DNA of 64,000 bases from Desulfomicrobium macestii (GCF_014873765.1 NZ_JADBGG010000024.1:1-64000); one strand, 5' to 3'. Shown: positions 16,201 through 26,726, counted from the stretch's first letter. Numbers and translations are program-made. Notes: generated by a model from the sequence alone, not told the origin.

Positions 16201-16461
16201 ATGAACACGGATCAGGAACCAATGCAGGATGTTGAAGGCTGCACAGATGATGATTCGAAACTCCAATCAGGCCAGAAACCTTACGTGATGGTCGTTCCCG
16301 ATGCCGAGTTGTTGCGTCATGAGCGGTTTCGCGAAGCCGTGAAGCAGGTTTTGTCGCAACAGAGCAAAGCGCTCAATGAACCGATCAAGAAGGGCAGGGA
16401 AGGGGCGGGGCGCTACAAGAGTTTACTGACAAAGAATGAGCTCAATTTTCTGTTGAAGTGA
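16201..16461 (+). CDS. small hypothetical protein
   Basis: 86 residues with no signal peptide or membrane segment. The first 30 residues are acidic; the rest is basic and helical, with 'LLRHERFREAVKQVLSQQ' then a GREGAGRYKS turn. CCAGGA lies 7 bases upstream of the ATG. It is followed at once by a strong hairpin terminator, which supports a real transcription unit. I do not recognise the family. The basic C-terminal half could contact nucleic acid. Confidence 0.55.
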   Translation: MNTDQEPMQDVEGCTDDDSKLQSGQKPYVMVVPDAELLRHERFREAVKQVLSQQSKALNEPIKKGREGAGRYKSLLTKNELNFLLK

Positions 16462-16487
16462 AATTTCGTTGTAAGGCGCAGTACAAA

Positions 16488-16530
16488 CACGAATCCCCGG
16501 GGCAGACGGCTGTCCCGGGGATTCGTGCTT
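16488..16530. terminator. bidirectional hairpin terminator
   Basis: A 17-base arm (16488-16504) pairs with 16511-16527 with one mismatch around GACGGC. It lies between the convergent small gene and the aspartokinase. T-runs on both sides are weak. Confidence 0.7.
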
Positions 16531-16704
16531 GTCAGGCCGTCCAAAAACGGCAATCTGCTGCGTCAGCGGAATAATCCAGACCGCTTATGTATGCCAAATA
16601 CACTGCGCGCCCTGGATTTTTTCGCTTCCTTGCATCTCGCCATTTTTGAACGGCCTGCGAATTTTGAATTTTTTCAGTTAGTTGTGGTGAAGCAAAAACG
16701 GCAA

Positions 16705-18111
16705 TCAACCGGCGCAGGCCCTCGGGCCAGTCATGCACAGAGCCTTGTGCAGCGCAACCTGCGCCTTGGCGAACTGGCTGCGTTCGACCACGAACTGCAT
16801 GTTGGTCTGGCGGGCGGTCTGCGAGACGGCCAGGATGTTGATCCCGTCGGTTGCCAGCGCGCTGGCCGCCTTGGCCATGATTCCGGGCTGTCCGATGTTG
16901 GAGCCGATGGCGCAGACGATGGCCACCTTCTGAAGGGTGATCTGCTCGAACCTGTCTTGCAATTCGGCGATCATCTCGGGGCGGCAGTCGCGATCATTGA
17001 TGATCATGCCGATGGTGTTGGCGTTGGTGGCCTTGCTGATATAGGAAATGTCATGCTTGGCCAGCACCTGCAGGATGCGCAGGTCAAAGCCGACCTCGCC
17101 GACCATGCGCGTGTCGTGCACTTCCAGGCAGGTGACCTTCTCGGAGCCGGTCACGATCTCGACCATGGACTCGGGTGCGATGAAATCCTTGGTGATGAGC
17201 GTGCCGCTGTGGTCGGGATCAAAGGCGTTCTTGATCCGGATGGGGATATCGTTGACTTCCAGCGGTTTGGACGCCTTGGGATGGATGGCCTCCATGCCTA
17301 CGTCGGCCAACTGGTCGGCCACGTCGAAGTTGGTGTTGCAGACCGGGTGGATGTTTTCCTCGCCGATGAGCACGGGGTCGCCGGAACAGAGGTGATATTC
17401 CTTGTGGATTATGGCTTCGCTCGCGCCCAGGATCACCGCGACCTTGGAGAACGTGACCTCGGAATAGCCCCGGTCGAATTCGCGCATGATGCCTTCGGTG
17501 CCCTTGGTGTAGCCGGTGGCGAAGCAGATGGTCGAGAAGGGATCGATGCCTTCGAAGCTGGCCCTGATGCGCTCGTCGATGGTCAGCTGCCTGCTGTCTT
17601 CCCAGCCGCTCAGGTCCACGAAGGTGGCATCGTAGCCGCGATTTTGCAGGATGTTGGCGGAGTTGAAGGCGCTGTGCATTTCGCCCAGGGACGCCAGCAG
17701 CTCGCGCGCCGCCAGGAACAGGGCCGTGCGTGAAACGTAGCCCGAGGCCAGCACGTTATCCATGCTGCGCAGGATGTTTATGGCCAGATCGATGTGGTCG
17801 TCGACGAACTCATTGGCGGCGGCCAAGTCGAGTCCCGCGGGCACGAAGGTCTTGTTCAGCTCGAAGAGGGTGTCGCGCAGGGCGAGCATCTTCCTGGCGT
17901 AATTTTCCTGCTGCCGGAAGAGCTGGTAAATGCCGGGCTGCCCGGTTTTCTTGTGCTCCAGCAGCTCGTTGGTGACTCCTCCGTAGGCGGAGACAATGTA
18001 GATCCGGCCAAAGATGTCGGCAGGATTGCGAAGAATGATATTGTCGATGATTTGCGGGAACCGCGACATGGATGTTCCGCCGATCTTTTCAACACGAACT
18101 TTAGCTTTCAT
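16705..18111 (-). CDS. aspartate kinase
   Basis: 468 residues. It phosphorylates aspartate at the head of the lysine/threonine/methionine pathway. The N-terminal 'KIGGTSMSRF' is the aspartokinase KFGGTS motif, and the C-terminal third carries two ACT-type regulatory segments ('LAKHDISYISKATNANTIGMII' region and 'IGQPGIMAKAASALATDGINI'). The 'KIGGTSMSRF' start and the long 'LLEHKKTGQPGIYQLF' insert resemble the ectoine-linked aspartokinase group rather than classic LysC, yet no ectABC genes are beside it. The gene stands alone, divergent from yejA. Feedback control by Lys or Thr cannot be read from the sequence. Confidence 0.88.
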   Translation of the reverse strand: MKAKVRVEKIGGTSMSRFPQIIDNIILRNPADIFGRIYIVSAYGGVTNELLEHKKTGQPGIYQLFRQQENYARKMLALRDTLFELNKTFVPAGLDLAAANEFVDDHIDLAINILRSMDNVLASGYVSRTALFLAARELLASLGEMHSAFNSANILQNRGYDATFVDLSGWEDSRQLTIDERIRASFEGIDPFSTICFATGYTKGTEGIMREFDRGYSEVTFSKVAVILGASEAIIHKEYHLCSGDPVLIGEENIHPVCNTNFDVADQLADVGMEAIHPKASKPLEVNDIPIRIKNAFDPDHSGTLITKDFIAPESMVEIVTGSEKVTCLEVHDTRMVGEVGFDLRILQVLAKHDISYISKATNANTIGMIINDRDCRPEMIAELQDRFEQITLQKVAIVCAIGSNIGQPGIMAKAASALATDGINILAVSQTARQTNMQFVVERSQFAKAQVALHKALCMTGPRACAG

Positions 18112-18355
18112 GGACTTTCCCGGACTGAAGTGATGTTGACGGGCGCCGACGGCCAGGGCCGGCTGCTCTGGATAACCCCTGAGCGATATTGCCTAAAGTG
18201 CCAGGGCGTCAATATGAAGGGAAAAGAAAATCGATTTTCGACAACCTCTTCGTCGCCATGCCCGGCCAGTTCCTTGTTTACGCGCCGGACTTGTTTGACG
18301 CTCCCGGCCGCTACGGCTAAAAGGGCGCAAATTCGCCAACTCAAGCAGGTTCATC

Positions 18356-20167
18356 ATGAAGCATCTTTTCCTTCTTGTCCTTCTCCTCGGTACTGTCCTG
18401 CCTGCGTCGGCAGGGGATTCTTTTCACGCCCTGGCCATGAACGGACAGCCCCGTTACCCTGCTGATTTCAGCCATTTCGACTATGTCAATCCCGACGCGC
18501 CCAAGGGCGGGCAGGTGCGACTGGCCGCGACGGGCACCTTCGACAGCTTCAACCCCTTCATCGTCAAGGGCAACTCCGCCGACGGCCTGGGACTTCTTTT
18601 CGACACCCTGACCGAACAATCCCTCGACGAGCCCTTTACCGAATACGGCCTGCTGGCCGATCGGATCGAGGTGGCCAAGGATCGCTCCTCCATGACCTTC
18701 CATCTGCGCGAAGGGGCCCTGTTTCATGACGGCACCCCGGTCACGGCGCAGGATGTGGCCTTCACCTTCAAGATCCTCGTGGAGCAGGGCAACCCCCACT
18801 ACGCCCAGTATTACGCCGATGTGGAGCGGGTTCACATTGCCGATGCGCAAACCGTGACCTTTTTCTTCAAGCCGGGCAGCAGTCAGGAACTCCCGCTCAT
18901 TCTTGGGCAGTTGCCGGTGCTGTCCGAAGCATCCTGGAAGGGCCGGGATTTTGCCGCTTCAAGCCTGGACATTCCCGTGGGCAGTGGTCCGTATCGCATC
19001 GGGGAATTCAAGGCCGGACAGCGCCTGACCTTCGTGCGCGATCCCGAGTATTGGGGACGGGATCTGCCGGTGAACAAGGGGCGGCACAATTTCGACACCA
19101 TCATTTATGACTACTATCGCGACCTGACCGTGACCCTGGAGGCCTTCAAGGCCGGGGAGTACGATTTTCGCCAGGAATACAATTCCAAGCAGTGGGCCAC
19201 GGGCTACACCGGCCCGGCGGTGAATGCCGGGCTGATCCGCACCGAGAACATTCCGCACAAGCTCTCGCAGGGCATGCAGGCCTTCGTCTTCAACACCCGC
19301 CGCGACATTTTCTCCGACCCCCTGGTGCGCAAGGCGCTCAATTTCGCCTTCGATTTCGAGTGGAGCAACAAAAGCCTCTTCTATGGCCAGTATGCCCGCT
19401 CCACGAGCTTTTTCTCCAATTCCGACATGGCTTCCTCCGGTCTGCCTTCGGAACAGGAGAAGGAGCTGCTGAAACCCCTGGACCTGCCCGAGGAAGTGAG
19501 CACCCAGGCATTCTCCCTGCCGGTCAGCGACGGCAGCGGCAACATTCGCGACAATCTTCGCGAGGCCGCGGGGCTTCTGCGTCAGGCCGGGTGGAGCGTC
19601 AAGGATGGCAAGCTGGTCAAGGACGGCAAGCCCTTCGTCTTCGAGATGCTGCTGGTGCAACCCGATTTCGAGCGCGTGGTCCTGCCTTTCCAGCGCAACC
19701 TTACGCGGCTCGGCATCACCATGAGGGTGCGCATGGTGGACACTTCGCAGTATCTGGAGCGGCTGCGCGGCTTCGATTTCGACATGATCGTGTCCAGCTT
19801 CCCGCAGTCACTGTCTCCTGGCAACGAGCAGCGCTCCTTCTGGCATTCCTCCTCGGCGGACATGCCCGGTTCGCGCAATTATTGCGGCATCAGGAACCCA
19901 GCCATCGACGCCCTGGTCGACCTGGTCATCGCCGCTCCGGATCGTGAGGCGCTCATCCTGCGCTGCAAGGCCCTGGACCGCGCCCTTTTGTGGGGCTGGT
20001 ACGTCATCCCGCACTGGCACGCCACGTCCTGGCGTGTGGCCTATTGGGACAAGTTCGGGCGGCCGGAGAAGCCGGCTGATTACGGACTTGATTTTCAGTC
20101 CTGGTGGATCGACCCGGAGAAGGAACGGGGATTGGCGGACAGGCGCGGGCGGCTGGGGCTCAAGTAG
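18356..20167 (+). CDS. yejA: periplasmic oligopeptide-binding protein of the Yej importer
   Basis: 603 residues with a signal peptide (about 1-19, cleaved after 'PASA'). It is a family-5 solute-binding protein, with the YejA-type start 'NPDAPKGGQVRLAATGTFDSFNPF' and a conserved 'FNTRRDIFSDPLVRKALNFAFDFEW' block. It captures oligopeptides (microcin C in E. coli) in the periplasm and delivers them to YejBEF, encoded downstream on the same strand. The roughly 310-bp gap to yejB is filled with REP-like repeats. The first ATG has weak ribosome-site support. Confidence 0.92.
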   Translation: MKHLFLLVLLLGTVLPASAGDSFHALAMNGQPRYPADFSHFDYVNPDAPKGGQVRLAATGTFDSFNPFIVKGNSADGLGLLFDTLTEQSLDEPFTEYGLLADRIEVAKDRSSMTFHLREGALFHDGTPVTAQDVAFTFKILVEQGNPHYAQYYADVERVHIADAQTVTFFFKPGSSQELPLILGQLPVLSEASWKGRDFAASSLDIPVGSGPYRIGEFKAGQRLTFVRDPEYWGRDLPVNKGRHNFDTIIYDYYRDLTVTLEAFKAGEYDFRQEYNSKQWATGYTGPAVNAGLIRTENIPHKLSQGMQAFVFNTRRDIFSDPLVRKALNFAFDFEWSNKSLFYGQYARSTSFFSNSDMASSGLPSEQEKELLKPLDLPEEVSTQAFSLPVSDGSGNIRDNLREAAGLLRQAGWSVKDGKLVKDGKPFVFEMLLVQPDFERVVLPFQRNLTRLGITMRVRMVDTSQYLERLRGFDFDMIVSSFPQSLSPGNEQRSFWHSSSADMPGSRNYCGIRNPAIDALVDLVIAAPDREALILRCKALDRALLWGWYVIPHWHATSWRVAYWDKFGRPEKPADYGLDFQSWWIDPEKERGLADRRGRLGLK

Positions 20168-20238
20168 GGCCTGGACATTGATCCGGCCGCCATCATGGAC
20201 CGCCATGGACCATCATTGATTTGGCGAGATTGATGCAT

Positions 20239-20440
20239 GAATCCTCGCCGTCGCGGGGATGACACAGTGGTGATGTGGGCGGCTTGCGCCAGAAGATAAC
20301 TCGATTTCGAGTCGAGTTTAAAACAGTGGATCCCCGCCTTCGCGGGGATGACGCCGGGACGATGTGGGCGGCTTGCCATAAGAAAAAACCGTTCTGCCGC
20401 GCGGGCTGATACGTCATTCCCGCGCAGGCGGGAATCCATG
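20239..20440. repeat. REP-like palindromic repeats inside the yej operon
   Basis: Two direct copies (20239-20288 and 20328-20377, period 89 bp) share a hairpin core of the type ATCCCCGCCTTCGCGGGGAT followed by GATGTGGGCGGCTTGC. A third core lies inverted at 20413-20440 (GTCATTCCCGC...GCGGGAATCC). Between copies 1 and 2 is the perfect palindrome ACTCGATTTCGAGT (20299-20312). They lie between yejA and yejB and could stabilise or terminate the yejA message, giving more binding protein than permease. Confidence 0.8.
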
Positions 20441-20475
20441 TCTTGCAACAGAATTAACGATAAAATCCGGAACCA

Positions 20476-21579
20476 ATGTTCACATACATTCTGCGCCGCC
20501 TGGCTCTCATCATTCCGACCTTGCTTGGCATCCTGACGCTCAATTTCTTCATTATCCAGGCCGCGCCCGGCGGGCCGGTGGAGCAGATGATCGCCCGGTT
20601 GCAGGGGCTGGACGTTGCCGCCGCCGCGCGTGTCAGCGGATCGGGGGGGGAAACGGCCGGGGCGAATGTCTCGGCCCAGGCGTCCTCCAAGTCCGCCTAT
20701 CGCGGCGCCCAGGGCCTTGATCCGGACGTGGTGCTGCGCATCGAGCGCATGTACGGCTTCGACAAGCCAATGTGGGAGCGTTACGTCCAGATGCTGAAGA
20801 ACTACGCCACGTTCGATCTGGGCGAGAGTTTTTTTCGCAGCAAGGGCGTGCTTGAACTCATCGGCGAAAAGATCCCCGTGTCCCTGTCGCTCGGGCTGTG
20901 GAGCACGCTCATCATCTACACCCTGTCCATCCCGCTCGGCATCATGAAGGCCGTGCGCCACGGTTCGCGCTTCGACATCTGGACCAGCACGTTCATGATC
21001 GTGGGCAACGCCATTCCGGTTTTTCTGTTCGCCATCCTGCTCGTGGTCCTGTTCGCAGGCGGCAGCTACCTGAACTGGTTCCCCCTGCGCGGCCTGACCT
21101 CTCCGGGCTGGGACGATTTTTCACTCCTGGACAAGATCCTGGACTATTTCTGGCATCTGGCCCTGCCCGTCACGGCCATGGTCATCGGCGGCTTCGCGAC
21201 CCTGACCATGCTGACCAAGAACTCCTTCCTGGACGAGGTCGGCAAGCAGTACGTGACCACGGCCCGCGCCAAGGGCCAGACCGAAGGGCGCATCCTGTAC
21301 CGTCACGTCTTCCGCAACGCCATGCTGCTCATCATCGCCGGCTTCCCCGCGGCCTTCATTTCCATGTTCTTCACGGGCTCGCTCCTGATCGAGGTCATCT
21401 TCTCCCTGGACGGCCTGGGCCTCCTGGGCTTCGAGGCGACCATCAACCGGGACTACCCGGTCATGTTCGGGTCCCTCTACATTTTCACCCTGATCGGCCT
21501 TTTCACCAAGCTGCTCTCTGATCTGACCTACATGCTGGTCGATCCGCGCATCGATTTCGGCGCACGGGAGGAGCGATGA
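20476..21579 (+). CDS. yejB: Yej importer inner-membrane permease
   Basis: 367 residues, a binding-protein-dependent permease of the DppB/OppB type with six predicted membrane helices; the first is at residues 9-30. After it comes the YejB-specific periplasmic insertion (about 35-80, rich in Gly/Ala). The cytoplasmic EAA loop is '[25 protein letters not shown]'. The stop overlaps the yejE start by ATGA (21576-21579). It pairs with YejE to form the channel. Confidence 0.92.
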   Translation: MFTYILRRLALIIPTLLGILTLNFFIIQAAPGGPVEQMIARLQGLDVAAAARVSGSGGETAGANVSAQASSKSAYRGAQGLDPDVVLRIERMYGFDKPMWERYVQMLKNYATFDLGESFFRSKGVLELIGEKIPVSLSLGLWSTLIIYTLSIPLGIMKAVRHGSRFDIWTSTFMIVGNAIPVFLFAILLVVLFAGGSYLNWFPLRGLTSPGWDDFSLLDKILDYFWHLALPVTAMVIGGFATLTMLTKNSFLDEVGKQYVTTARAKGQTEGRILYRHVFRNAMLLIIAGFPAAFISMFFTGSLLIEVIFSLDGLGLLGFEATINRDYPVMFGSLYIFTLIGLFTKLLSDLTYMLVDPRIDFGAREER

Positions 21580-22592
21580 ACCCCATCACCCGTCGCAGGC
21601 TGCGCGCCTTTCGCGCCAACGGCCGTGCGTTCTGGTCCCTGTGGATCTTTCTGTTCCTGTTTCTCTCAAGCCTCGGGGCGGAATTCATAGCCAACGACAA
21701 GCCGCTCTTGGTCTACTATGACGGGGGCTTCTACGCCCCGGTCTTCAAGGCCTATCCCGAAACGGTTTTCGGCGGCGATTTCGAGACCCAGACCGTGTAC
21801 CGCGATCCCTACGTGCAGGAACTGATACAGGCCAAGGGCTGGATGCTCTGGCCTCCGGTGCGTTACAGCTACCGGACCATCAACTACGACCTGCCCGTGC
21901 CCGCCCCGGCTCCGCCCTCGCGCGAGAACCTGCTCGGAACCGACGATCAGGGGCGTGACGTGCTGGCGCGCATCATCTACGCGGTGCGCCTGTCCGTGCT
22001 CTTCGGCCTGGCGCTGACCCTGGGCAGTTCCGTGGTTGGGGTCTGCGTGGGCGCCATGCAGGGCTATTACGGCGGGATCATCGATCTGGCCGGACAGCGC
22101 TTTCTGGAAATCTGGTCCGGCATGCCCGCGCTCTTCATCCTGATCATCCTGGCCTCCATGGTCGCGCCCGGGTTCTGGTGGCTTTTGGCCGTGACCATGC
22201 TTTTTTCATGGATGAGCCTGGTCGACGTGGTGCGGGCCGAGTTCCTGCGCGGCCGCAATCTCGAATACGTGCGCGCGGCCAAGGCCCTTGGGCTGCCGGA
22301 CCGGGTCATCATGTTTCGCCACATTCTGCCCAACGCCATGATCGCGACCGTGACCTTCATGCCCTTCATCGTCAGCGGGTCCATCACCACGCTGACCTCG
22401 CTCGATTTTCTGGGTTTCGGCCTGCCGCCGGGTTCGCCGTCCCTGGGCGAACTGCTGGCCCAGGGCAAGAACAATCTTCAGGCCCCTTGGCTTGGTCTGT
22501 CGGCCTTCATGGTCCTGGGCACGATCCTGAGCCTTTTGGTTTTTATCGGAGAAGGAGTGCGCGATGCCTTTGATCCACGCCACGGAAGCTAG
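21576..22592 (+). CDS. yejE: Yej importer inner-membrane permease
   Basis: 338 residues, DppC/OppC-type permease. It has an N-terminal membrane helix (about 20-42), the diagnostic '[20 protein letters not shown]' segment, and the EAA loop '[20 protein letters not shown]'. It forms the heterodimeric channel with YejB. The end overlaps the start of yejF by 29 bases. Confidence 0.92.
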   Translation: MNPITRRRLRAFRANGRAFWSLWIFLFLFLSSLGAEFIANDKPLLVYYDGGFYAPVFKAYPETVFGGDFETQTVYRDPYVQELIQAKGWMLWPPVRYSYRTINYDLPVPAPAPPSRENLLGTDDQGRDVLARIIYAVRLSVLFGLALTLGSSVVGVCVGAMQGYYGGIIDLAGQRFLEIWSGMPALFILIILASMVAPGFWWLLAVTMLFSWMSLVDVVRAEFLRGRNLEYVRAAKALGLPDRVIMFRHILPNAMIATVTFMPFIVSGSITTLTSLDFLGFGLPPGSPSLGELLAQGKNNLQAPWLGLSAFMVLGTILSLLVFIGEGVRDAFDPRHGS

Positions 22593-24207
22593 CCGGATGG
22601 CGTCCGCTCCGGGACCCGGCACACGGGGCGAAGCCCTCCTGGCCATCCGCGACCTGAGCGTGGATTTTTCCGTTGAAGGGCGGACCATCGCGGCCGTGCA
22701 GGGTGCCAGCCTGTCCGTGTATCCGGGAAAGACTTGCGCCCTGGTGGGCGAGAGCGGCTCCGGCAAGTCTGTCACCGCCCTGTCGATTCTGCGCCTGCTC
22801 CCGGCCCGGATCGCGCGCACGAGCGGTGAAATCCTGTTCGAAGGCCGCGACATGCTGCGCCTTGACGAAAAGTCCCTGCGCGAGGTGCGCGGCGGGCGCG
22901 TGGGCATGATCTTCCAGGAGCCCATGACCTCGCTCAATCCGCTGCACCCCATCGGCCGCCAGATCGCCGAAAACGTGATCCTGCACCAGCCCGGGGCCGA
23001 TGCGCAAAAGCGCACTCTCGAACTGCTTGAACTGGTCGGCATCCCGGACGCGGCTTCGCGTCTTTCGAGTTTTCCTCACCAGTTATCCGGTGGACAGCGC
23101 CAGCGGGTCATGATCGCCATGGCCCTGGCCAACGACCCGGTCCTGCTGATCGCCGACGAACCGACCACCGCCCTGGACGTGACCATCCAGGCCCAGGTGC
23201 TGGAACTCCTGAAAGACCTGCAAAAACGCCTGAACATGGCCATCCTGCTCATCTCCCATGATCTGGGCGTGGTCCGTCACATGGCCGACGAGGTGCATGT
23301 CATGCGCGAGGGCAGGATCGTGGAGAGCGGGACGCGGGACGAAATCTTCCAGAATCCCGGCCATGCCTACACGAAAACCCTGTTGACCAGCACCCCGTCA
23401 GGCAGGCCGGGCCCCCTGGCCGCGGACGCGCCGACCCTGATCGAGGCCCGGGGAGTGCGGGTCTGGTTTCCGCAGGGCAAGACCCTGCTTGGCCGTCCCA
23501 AGAGCTACATCAAGGCCGTGACCGACGCGGACCTCTCCATTCGCCAGGGCGAATCCCTCGGCGTGGTCGGCGAGAGCGGATCGGGCAAGACCACCCTGGG
23601 CCTGGCCCTGCTGCGCCTGCAGTCCTGCCGGGGCGAGGTGGATTTCGACGGGCAGCGGATCTCGGACATGCGCGAAGGACGGATCCGTTCCCTGCGCCGC
23701 AATTTTCAGATCGTGTTCCAGGACCCCTATGGCAGCCTCAGCCCGCGCATGACCGTCGGTCAGATCGTGGCCGAAGGCCTGGATGCGCACCGTCTGGCCG
23801 TGGGAGAGGAACGCCGGGAGCGCATCGCACAGATACTTGAAGCCGTGGACCTTGACCCCGGTGCCATGCATCGCTATCCGCACGAGTTTTCCGGCGGCCA
23901 GCGTCAGCGCATCTCCATTGCCCGGGCGCTCATTCTGCGGCCCAAATTCGTGGTGCTGGACGAGCCGACCTCGGCCCTGGACCGCACGGTGCAGTTTCAG
24001 ATCGTGGAGCTGCTGCGCAATCTGCAGGACCGCTTCGGCCTGACCTACATGTTCATCACCCATGACCTGGCCCTGGTCCGGGCCCTGTGTCACCGCATCG
24101 TCATCATGAAGGACGGGAGCATCGTGGAACAGGGGCAGACCGACACCATTTTCGCAAGTCCGGTCCAGGAATATACCCGCACCCTGCTGGCCGCCGCCCT
24201 GGAATAA
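22564..24207 (+). CDS. yejF: Yej importer ATPase, two ABC domains fused
   Basis: 547 residues with two full ABC ATPase domains in one chain, as expected for YejF. Domain 1 (about 18-275) has Walker A GESGSGKS, signature LSGGQRQR and Walker B 'VLLIADEP'; domain 2 (about 295-547) has [16 protein letters not shown] and 'FVVLDEP'. It powers oligopeptide import. The ATG at 22564 has GGAGAAGGAG upstream, inside the end of yejE; a second ATG at 22597 is possible. The next gene starts 4 bp after the stop. Confidence 0.92.
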   Translation: MPLIHATEASRMASAPGPGTRGEALLAIRDLSVDFSVEGRTIAAVQGASLSVYPGKTCALVGESGSGKSVTALSILRLLPARIARTSGEILFEGRDMLRLDEKSLREVRGGRVGMIFQEPMTSLNPLHPIGRQIAENVILHQPGADAQKRTLELLELVGIPDAASRLSSFPHQLSGGQRQRVMIAMALANDPVLLIADEPTTALDVTIQAQVLELLKDLQKRLNMAILLISHDLGVVRHMADEVHVMREGRIVESGTRDEIFQNPGHAYTKTLLTSTPSGRPGPLAADAPTLIEARGVRVWFPQGKTLLGRPKSYIKAVTDADLSIRQGESLGVVGESGSGKTTLGLALLRLQSCRGEVDFDGQRISDMREGRIRSLRRNFQIVFQDPYGSLSPRMTVGQIVAEGLDAHRLAVGEERRERIAQILEAVDLDPGAMHRYPHEFSGGQRQRISIARALILRPKFVVLDEPTSALDRTVQFQIVELLRNLQDRFGLTYMFITHDLALVRALCHRIVIMKDGSIVEQGQTDTIFASPVQEYTRTLLAAALE

Positions 24208-24210
24208 GGC

Positions 24211-25557
24211 ATGAAACACGCGCAAAAATTCCTCTCTCCGGCATTTCTTCCGGTCTATTTCTTCATCGCGACCATCCTGCTCGGCGGGGTGCTGCTGCAT
24301 CTGCCCATTTCGCTGAACGGAACGCAGCTGGGCTGGGTCGACGCCATGTTCACCTCCGTGTCCGCCACCTGCGTGACCGGGCTCATCGTCGTGGATACGG
24401 GGACCATGTTCTCAAAGTTCGGCCTGACCGTCATTGCCTTGCTCATTCAGATCGGCGGCCTTGGAGTCATGACGTACACCAGCCTCGTTTTCTATCTGTG
24501 GCGACGGCGCGTTTCGCTGACCGACCGCATCGCCGTGGGCCAGTCCCTGCAGGGGGACCCGTCGTTCAATCTGGGGCGTTTTCTGGTACGCCTTTTCCTG
24601 GTTTGTTTTGGCATCGAGGCTGTCGGAGCCATCATTTTTTATTCCCTCGGCCTTGGCGAGGTGGATTGGTTCAGCTCCTTTTTTCATTCCGTGTCCGCCT
24701 TCTGCAACGCGGGGTTCAGCCTCTATCCGGACAGCCTGATGCGTTTCTCCGGGAACCTGCCCATAAATCTGCTCTTCATGCTCCTCATTTTTTTGGGCGG
24801 GATCGGCTTCCACGTTCTGGTCGAACTTCCCGGATTTCTGGGCTCCGCCTTCAAGGCCCGCCGGATGCGGGACACGCTGAGCTGGCAGAGTTCGCTGGTC
24901 ATCCGTACCAGCCTGTGGCTGATCCTCATCGGGTGGGTGGTGTTTTTTCTCATCGAGCAGAGGCAGGACGGACTGTTCACGGCGCTGCTGCAGAGCCTTT
25001 TTCAGTCCGTCACGGCCCGCACGGCCGGGTTCAACACCATGGACATCGGGATCATGACCGACACGTCGCTCTTCATCATGATTCTGCTCATGGTCATCGG
25101 CGGTTCTCCGGGCTCATGCGCGGGAGGCATCAAGACCACGACCCTGCGCGTGCTCCTCGGCTTTGCCGTTTCCCAGATCAAGGGCCGCGACCAAGTGGTG
25201 GTGGATCGCTGCGGCATTGACGCCCCCACCGTGAACAAGGCCATGACCCTCGTGATTTTCGCCTTTGTCCTCATAATGTGCTCCGTCTTTGTGCTCACCG
25301 TGACCGAAGGGGCAAACCTGCCGCATCAGATTGTGCGAGGAAAATTCATGGAACTCTTTTTCGAGGCGGCTTCGGCATTCGGTACCGTTGGCCTGAGCAC
25401 CGGGCTCACGCCGACTCTTTCGACCCCGGGTAAATTCGTCATCATGATGCTCATGTTCGTCGGCAGGCTCGGTCCCATCGTCTTCTTGACCATGCTTCAG
25501 GCATGGCAGACGAGGGAACGCTATCGCCGCGCGGAGAAGAGCATGCTCATAGGCTAG
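24211..25557 (+). CDS. TrkH/KtrB-type potassium transporter
   Basis: 448 residues, a potassium-channel-like translocator with four pore repeats. The filter glycines are visible in 'SVSATCVTGLIV', 'SVSAFCNAGFSL', 'SVTARTAGFNTMDI' and 'AASAFGTVGLST'. The size and repeat spacing fit KtrB. Potassium uptake depends on a cytoplasmic RCK ring, encoded 9 bp downstream. It is placed directly behind yejF, 3 bp apart, perhaps as part of the same transcript. Confidence 0.88.
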   Translation: MKHAQKFLSPAFLPVYFFIATILLGGVLLHLPISLNGTQLGWVDAMFTSVSATCVTGLIVVDTGTMFSKFGLTVIALLIQIGGLGVMTYTSLVFYLWRRRVSLTDRIAVGQSLQGDPSFNLGRFLVRLFLVCFGIEAVGAIIFYSLGLGEVDWFSSFFHSVSAFCNAGFSLYPDSLMRFSGNLPINLLFMLLIFLGGIGFHVLVELPGFLGSAFKARRMRDTLSWQSSLVIRTSLWLILIGWVVFFLIEQRQDGLFTALLQSLFQSVTARTAGFNTMDIGIMTDTSLFIMILLMVIGGSPGSCAGGIKTTTLRVLLGFAVSQIKGRDQVVVDRCGIDAPTVNKAMTLVIFAFVLIMCSVFVLTVTEGANLPHQIVRGKFMELFFEAASAFGTVGLSTGLTPTLSTPGKFVIMMLMFVGRLGPIVFLTMLQAWQTRERYRRAEKSMLIG

Positions 25558-25566
25558 GAGGTTTTC

Positions 25567-26220
25567 ATGGCTCGCAGGGAATTTGGCGTCGTTGGTCTGG
25601 GCAAGTTCGGCCTGAGTCTGGCAAAGTCCTTGATGGCGCATGGCCAGACGGTTGTCGGAGTCGATAGCGACCCGGAGAAGGTCAAGGCGGCTTCGGAGGT
25701 CCTGACCCAGGCCTACCAGGCCGAGGCGGTGGACAAGGTCGCCCTGGAACAGCTCGGCCTGGGCGAACTGCCGTCGGTCATCGTCAGCACGGGACACTCC
25801 ATGGAGGCGAGTATCCTCATCACGCTGTTTCTGAAGGAGCTCGGCTGCAAGAGCGTGACGGTCAAGGCCATGAGTCGCGACCACGAGAAAGTGCTCATCA
25901 AGGTCGGAGCCGACGCGGTCATCTTCCCCGAGCGCTACGCCGCCGAACAGTTGGCGGCCAAGCTCGCCGTGCCGGGCCTCATCGACTATCTGCCCCTGGG
26001 CACCAATGTCATCCTCAAGGAGATCATTGTGGAGGATTGGGCCGGCAAGACGCTGCGCGAGCTTGACCTGACCAATACCATCGGCATCCAGGTGGTGGCC
26101 GTGAAGCGGCTTGAGGAGAAGCAGTTCGTGTTCGTGCCCAAGGCCGACGAGCCGTTGCAGAAGGGCGATGTACTGGCTGTCATCGGACACGGGGAAGAGC
26201 TTTTGGACCTGGATTCCTGA
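25567..26220 (+). CDS. TrkA/KtrA-type potassium channel regulator
   Basis: 217 residues: a Rossmann RCK_N domain (about 1-125) with 'GLGKFGLSLAKSL' and an acidic end to strand 2 ('VVGVDSDPEKV'), then an RCK_C domain (about 135-217). It forms a nucleotide-gated ring under the TrkH/KtrB channel. The ribosome site GGAGG lies 5 bases before the ATG. Confidence 0.9.
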   Translation: MARREFGVVGLGKFGLSLAKSLMAHGQTVVGVDSDPEKVKAASEVLTQAYQAEAVDKVALEQLGLGELPSVIVSTGHSMEASILITLFLKELGCKSVTVKAMSRDHEKVLIKVGADAVIFPERYAAEQLAAKLAVPGLIDYLPLGTNVILKEIIVEDWAGKTLRELDLTNTIGIQVVAVKRLEEKQFVFVPKADEPLQKGDVLAVIGHGEELLDLDS

Positions 26221-26294
26221 TGGGAGGGCGCAGGTGATGGAAGAGGCGGACGCGATGGGCGCGATGGACAGAATGGACGAAATGGACGGGTGAC

Positions 26295-26726
26295 ATGGCG
26301 CGAGTACAGATTGAGTTGCCGCGGTCCTGGTTTTTCCGGACCCGGCTTTCCGTGCGGGTGACCGACGTGAATTATGGCGGACATCTGGGCAACGACCGGG
26401 TGCTGGGGCTGGCGCACGAGGCGCGGGTGCGGTGGCTGGCGTCCTGCGGCCTGTCCGAAAAGGACGTGGGCGGAGTGGGGCTCATCATGGCCGATGCGGC
26501 CCTGGTTTTCCGGGGCGAGGCATTTCTGGGCGATGAATTGGATGTGGCTGTCGGCGCCATCGAGGTGCGGCGTTCGAGCTTTGATCTTGTCTATCTTTTG
26601 GCCCGTCCCGCCGATGCGGTCGAGATCGCCCTGGTCAAGACCGGCATGGTCTGTTTCGATTACTCCTTACGCAAGGTCTCCCGTCTGCCCCAGGGATTGC
26701 TCCGATGCCTGGGGAGTGACGCCTGA
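26295..26726 (+). CDS. acyl-CoA thioesterase, 4HBT hotdog family
   Basis: 143 residues, the normal length of a 4-hydroxybenzoyl-CoA thioesterase-type hotdog. The motif 'VTDVNYGGHLGNDRVL' (about 21-36) supplies the catalytic Asp and the Gly-His-x-x-N that begins the long helix. The substrate is probably a short or medium acyl-CoA but cannot be fixed. Its last base is the first base of the next gene's ATG, so the two are coupled. Confidence 0.85.
   Translation: MARVQIELPRSWFFRTRLSVRVTDVNYGGHLGNDRVLGLAHEARVRWLASCGLSEKDVGGVGLIMADAALVFRGEAFLGDELDVAVGAIEVRRSSFDLVYLLARPADAVEIALVKTGMVCFDYSLRKVSRLPQGLLRCLGSDA

Noticed and set aside
15940-16266. 108-codon minus-strand frame at the edge of the AT-rich gap
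   Set aside because: It overlaps the small plus-strand gene, has no ribosome site and no domain-like pattern.
16525-17733. 402-codon plus-strand frame opposite the aspartokinase
   Set aside because: Rich in Gly, Asp, His and Val in the pattern of an antisense shadow, with no domain; the minus strand is a clear aspartokinase.
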